A stretch of DNA of 33,435 bases from the NCBI GenBank assembly GCA_902763615.1, contig CACWSX010000033.1, forward strand, positions 1-33,435. Reading direction: 5' to 3'. Positions 31,959-33,435 of the stretch are shown piece by piece. The notes below the pieces were generated by a model. That model did not search any database. It saw only the letters and a list, made by a program, of their open reading frames with translations, and had not been told where the DNA came from. The position numbers were made by a program, and so were the translations under genes. This DNA comes from an uncultured Prevotellaceae bacterium (GTDB lineage: Bacteria > Bacteroidota > Bacteroidia > Bacteroidales > Bacteroidaceae). Position 1 is the first letter of the stretch. Each line of letters opens with the position of its first letter.

Positions 31959-32011
31959 TAAACAGAATGTAAAACCGGCTAAAAGGCCCCAAAAACACTT
32001 ACGTTAAGAAT

Positions 32012-32503
32012 ATGAAGGATCGAATCAGGCAAATTATGGAGTCGCAGCACATGACCCAACAGGTGTTCGCCGACTATATCCAACAGTCACCCGCTACCTT
32101 GAGCAGCATCTTCAACGGACGTACCCGTCCTACCCTCAACATCGTCGAGGCCATCAAAAAGAAAATTCCTAACATCAGTACCGATTGGCTCATGTTTGGC
32201 TCTGGTGATATGTATCTACCCGAAAACGACTCCCTTGAAGGGGCCCAGCATCAGTCTGAACCTGGCTCAGATACCCCTCGTCAGATCCAAAATCCGATGT
32301 TAGATTTCGAGGCATCTCCATCTCCTACCCTCCAAAATGGGCTTCAGCAACCGCAATTTTCTAATAGTGTAAGAAATACACGATTGGATTTCGAACATAA
32401 GGAAGTAAAAACAATTGACAAGCCTGCGCGTCGTATCACTGAAATCCGCGTGTTCTATGATGACCAGACCTGGGAGACTTTCGTCCCACAGAAGAAGTCG
32501 TAA
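32012..32503 (+). CDS. XRE-type helix-turn-helix regulator
   Basis: The product has 163 residues. Residues 1-66 are a lambda-repressor-like HTH: MKDRIRQIMESQHMTQQVFADYI, then SPATLSSIFNGRTRPTLNIVEAI, then NISTDWLMFGSGDMYL, a pattern common in Bacteroidetes regulators. Residues 70-140 are a Pro/Gln/Ser-rich linker that looks disordered. The C-terminus RRITEIRVFYDDQTWETFVP is a small conserved tail I recall from this group. There is no protease or sensor domain. It stands alone, with a dyad-rich upstream region that may be its operator and a terminator directly downstream. The target is unknown. Confidence 0.85.
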   Translation: MKDRIRQIMESQHMTQQVFADYIQQSPATLSSIFNGRTRPTLNIVEAIKKKIPNISTDWLMFGSGDMYLPENDSLEGAQHQSEPGSDTPRQIQNPMLDFEASPSPTLQNGLQQPQFSNSVRNTRLDFEHKEVKTIDKPARRITEIRVFYDDQTWETFVPQKKS

Positions 32504-32537
32504 AACGTTCCTGTCGTGACTCTCCATTATGCATAGC

Positions 32538-32567
32538 AAAAAAGCCCGCATCACTGCGAGCTTTTTT
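32538..32567. terminator. Terminator after the XRE-type regulator
   Basis: AAAAAAGC (32538-32545) pairs with GCTTTTTT (32560-32567). The inner CGCA/TGCG stem closes a TCAC loop, with single mismatched bases between the two stems. A and T tracts allow use on both strands. Confidence 0.8.
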
Positions 32568-32589
32568 GTTATTCAAATCAATATTAACT

Positions 32590-32656
32590 AACCAACTAAT
32601 TATTACGTATGAAAAACTTACTTCTATTTATATGACGACGTAATGATGAGTTGGTT
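32590..32656. repeat. 67-bp element with 19-bp inverted arms and a mini-frame in the loop
   Basis: Left arm 32590-32608 and right arm 32638-32656 are complementary at 17 of 19 positions, with a 29-base spacer. The spacer holds ATG AAA AAC TTA CTT CTA TTT ATA TGA (eight codons and a stop). The arms are AT-rich with no T tract. It could be an operator, an RNA structure or a mini-transposon remnant. The surrounding 32568-32741 shows no other gene, only TGTCACA/TGTGACA arms at 32710 and 32734. Confidence 0.6.
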
Positions 32657-32741
32657 TAATCTTCATCCCTAAAATTTTTCTCTCCCGTCTGAGTAGATAC
32701 ACCAGCCTGTGTCACATGAGGGTCAGGACACTTTGTGACAA

Positions 32742-32777
32742 AAGAAATCCCTCGCACAATCGTGCGGGGGATTTCTT
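32742..32777 (-). terminator. Strong terminator of the HU-like/smalltalk-like operon
   Basis: A 14-pair stem (32744-32757 with 32762-32775, one G-T pair) with loop AATC can extend by two A-T pairs. Read leftward, it follows the small peptide stop by a few bases and runs into a T-rich TTTCTTTTG. Confidence 0.8.
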
Positions 32778-32780
32778 GTC

Positions 32781-32894
32781 TCAGAGCGTAATGGGTCCGA
32801 AACCCATGCAGCTCGTGGTCGTGATGGCCGTCAGAAAGGCCGTGAGTGCGGCTACTATCACCTTCACCGCAACCTCAACAATACGCTTCTTCAT
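32781..32894 (-). CDS. 37-residue 'smalltalk'-like small lipoprotein/membrane peptide
   Basis: The product has 37 residues: a basic start (MKKRIVEVAVK), a hydrophobic stretch (VIVAALTAFLTAITTTSC) and a short tail MGFGPITL. It matches my memory of the Bacteroidales 'smalltalk protein' family, about 30-40 residues, hydrophobic, often ending its core in TSC and often encoded beside HU-like DNA-binding proteins. The TTSC could be a lipobox (Cys29). Translation is supported by an unusually good Shine-Dalgarno sequence at 32898-32906. The gene lies 18 bases after the HU-like stop and just before a strong terminator. The function is unknown. Confidence 0.75.
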   Translation of the reverse strand: MKKRIVEVAVKVIVAALTAFLTAITTTSCMGFGPITL

Positions 32895-32897
32895 GCG

Positions 32898-32906
32898 TCA
32901 CCTCCC
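32898..32906 (-). promoter_or_regulatory. Strong Shine-Dalgarno sequence before the smalltalk-like peptide
   Basis: GGGAGGTGA on the minus strand, with GGAGG six bases before the ATG. It matches the anti-SD complement at eight of nine bases, which stands out in a phylum whose genes rarely use SD sequences. It fixes the start at 32894. Confidence 0.75.
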
Positions 32907-32912
32907 TTCCGG

Positions 32913-33435
32913 TTAATCCTTGTCGAGGCCATCGTCACCATCGTCGCCACCGTTGCCGCCACCGCCGGTGTTGTCACCGCCTCCGGTATTGGTGCCGCCA
33001 CCTTGCTGGCCACCCTGCGTTCCACCCTGGCTCTGTGAGCCTCCCTGGCTGTCACCGCCCTGCGATGGGCTAGGGGAGGTGCCACCCTGAGCAGCAGCCT
33101 TCACTGCTGCAATCTCAGCAGCGGTCTTGTCGGTCCAGCCCAGCTTACCATCCTTGTTCAGCTCCTCGCGGGTGTACTCGCCAGTGGCCTGTGCCAGCAG
33201 CTTCAGGCTCTGCACGGCAGGACCCGTCTTGTCGTTCTTACCGATGGTACCGATGCTGGCCGTGATGGTCTTGTCCAGGTCTGCATCATACAGCTCCCTG
33301 CAACCGTTACCGATCACGCTCACCTTGAAGATGGCTAGGTTGTCCACCTTCACGGTGTTACCGTTCAGCGTCTGCTCGCGCACGCACTTCACGAAGTCGC
33401 GCAGGATACCCTCGATGGTTCCCTCCGAGAACGGG
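32913..33435 (-). CDS. HU-like DNA-binding protein with long Gly/Gln/Asp-rich tail (5' end outside window)
   Basis: The frame stays open through the right edge, so the N-terminus is missing; 173 full codons are visible. The segment GTIEGILRDFVKCVREQ, then NGNTVKVDNLAIFKVSVIG, resembles the second half of the HU/HU-HIG fold of Bacteroidetes histone-like proteins, where the loop 'G..V.l..lG.F.' enters the DNA-binding arms. A short helical unit follows (YTREELNKDGKLGWTDKTA). The last 60 or so residues are low-complexity Gly, Gln, Ser and Asp, ending in DDGDDGLDKD. It would bind DNA as a nucleoid-type protein. The smalltalk-like gene follows on the same transcript. GC content is visibly higher than in the preceding AT-rich region. 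Confidence 0.7.
   Translation of the reverse strand, partial: PFSEGTIEGILRDFVKCVREQTLNGNTVKVDNLAIFKVSVIGNGCRELYDADLDKTITASIGTIGKNDKTGPAVQSLKLLAQATGEYTREELNKDGKLGWTDKTAAEIAAVKAAAQGGTSPSPSQGGDSQGGSQSQGGTQGGQQGGGTNTGGGDNTGGGGNGGDDGDDGLDKD

Larger units (their letters stand above)
31237..32011. other. 775-bp AT-rich gene-free region with dyads and repeated TTTGTAAT
   Basis: No convincing coding frame is seen. The left 200 bases hold the holA terminator and a second hairpin. The rest is strongly AT-rich and contains an imperfect hairpin (31522-31546), an 18-base perfect palindrome (31726-31743), a 14-base palindrome (31827-31840), TTTGTAAT at 31510-31517, 31797-31804 and 31827-31834 with an inverted copy at 31833-31840, and -7-like elements at 31861-31868 and 31951-31958. 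No DnaA box of the form TTATCCACA and no tRNA fold was found. It may carry operators for the downstream XRE-type regulator. Confidence 0.6.

Noticed and set aside
31500-31970. CRISPR array or iteron array from repeated TTTGTAAT
   Set aside because: The copies are only eight bases long, are irregularly spaced and occur in both orientations. There are no spacers and no cas genes.
31237-32011. Replication origin in the AT-rich region
   Set aside because: No TTATCCACA-type DnaA boxes and no dnaA or other origin-linked genes were seen. AT richness and dyads alone are not enough.

Overview
The window looks like a chromosomal segment of a Bacteroidales bacterium, most probably Prevotella or a close relative. 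Many genes are preceded by the Bacteroidetes -7 promoter element TAnnTTTG, most lack Shine-Dalgarno sequences, and several families are typical of the phylum: type III glutamine synthetase, FISUMP-domain protein, Bacteroidetes LptE, a 'smalltalk'-like peptide with an HU-like protein, and a TonB-receptor-like C-terminus. No rRNA, tRNA, CRISPR array, transposase or integrase was recognised. All names rest on reading motifs by eye; no database search was possible.

Layout. 1-5.2 kb holds small accessory units: the end of an outer-membrane barrel protein, a chloramphenicol-acetyltransferase-like protein with a DUF418 membrane protein, a 26-residue membrane peptide in front of an Ntn-type amidase, a chimeric secreted acetyltransferase fragment, a FISUMP protein and a rhodanese lipoprotein. 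5.2-8.35 kb is one rightward unit: ResB-like and CcsA-like cytochrome c assembly proteins, a bile acid:Na+ symporter family protein and GreA, closed by a strong hairpin. 8.4-13.5 kb runs leftward: RlmN, then PdxA, a sigma-54-type activator read in frame into LptE, a TPR-like protein and SecG. 13.5-18.5 kb runs rightward: a 1206-residue protein combining GT-A, HIT/GalT-like and SpoIID modules, overlapping an AmpG-like permease; this pair suggests muropeptide handling. 18.46-24.35 kb is a tight leftward nitrogen operon: agmatine deiminase, N-carbamoylputrescine amidase, a TorF-like barrel, glutamine synthetase III and serine acetyltransferase.

24.4-31.3 kb has a two-gene transporter with a degenerate ATPase, a GH5 lipoprotein, a NUC1-type nuclease lipoprotein, a Nif3-like protein, a coiled-coil zinc-ribbon protein, a solitary PD-(D/E)XK protein and HolA. 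From 31.24 kb there is a 775-bp AT-rich gene-free stretch rich in dyads, then an XRE-type regulator, a 67-bp inverted repeat, and a leftward HU-like/smalltalk-like pair with an unusually good Shine-Dalgarno sequence; the HU-like gene runs off the window.

The strongest items for a second look are the sigma-54 activator-LptE fusion, the GT/HIT/SpoIID protein with AmpG, the sensor-acetyltransferase chimera, and the ABC ATPase lacking both its signature motif and H-switch. None is proven to be a new system.
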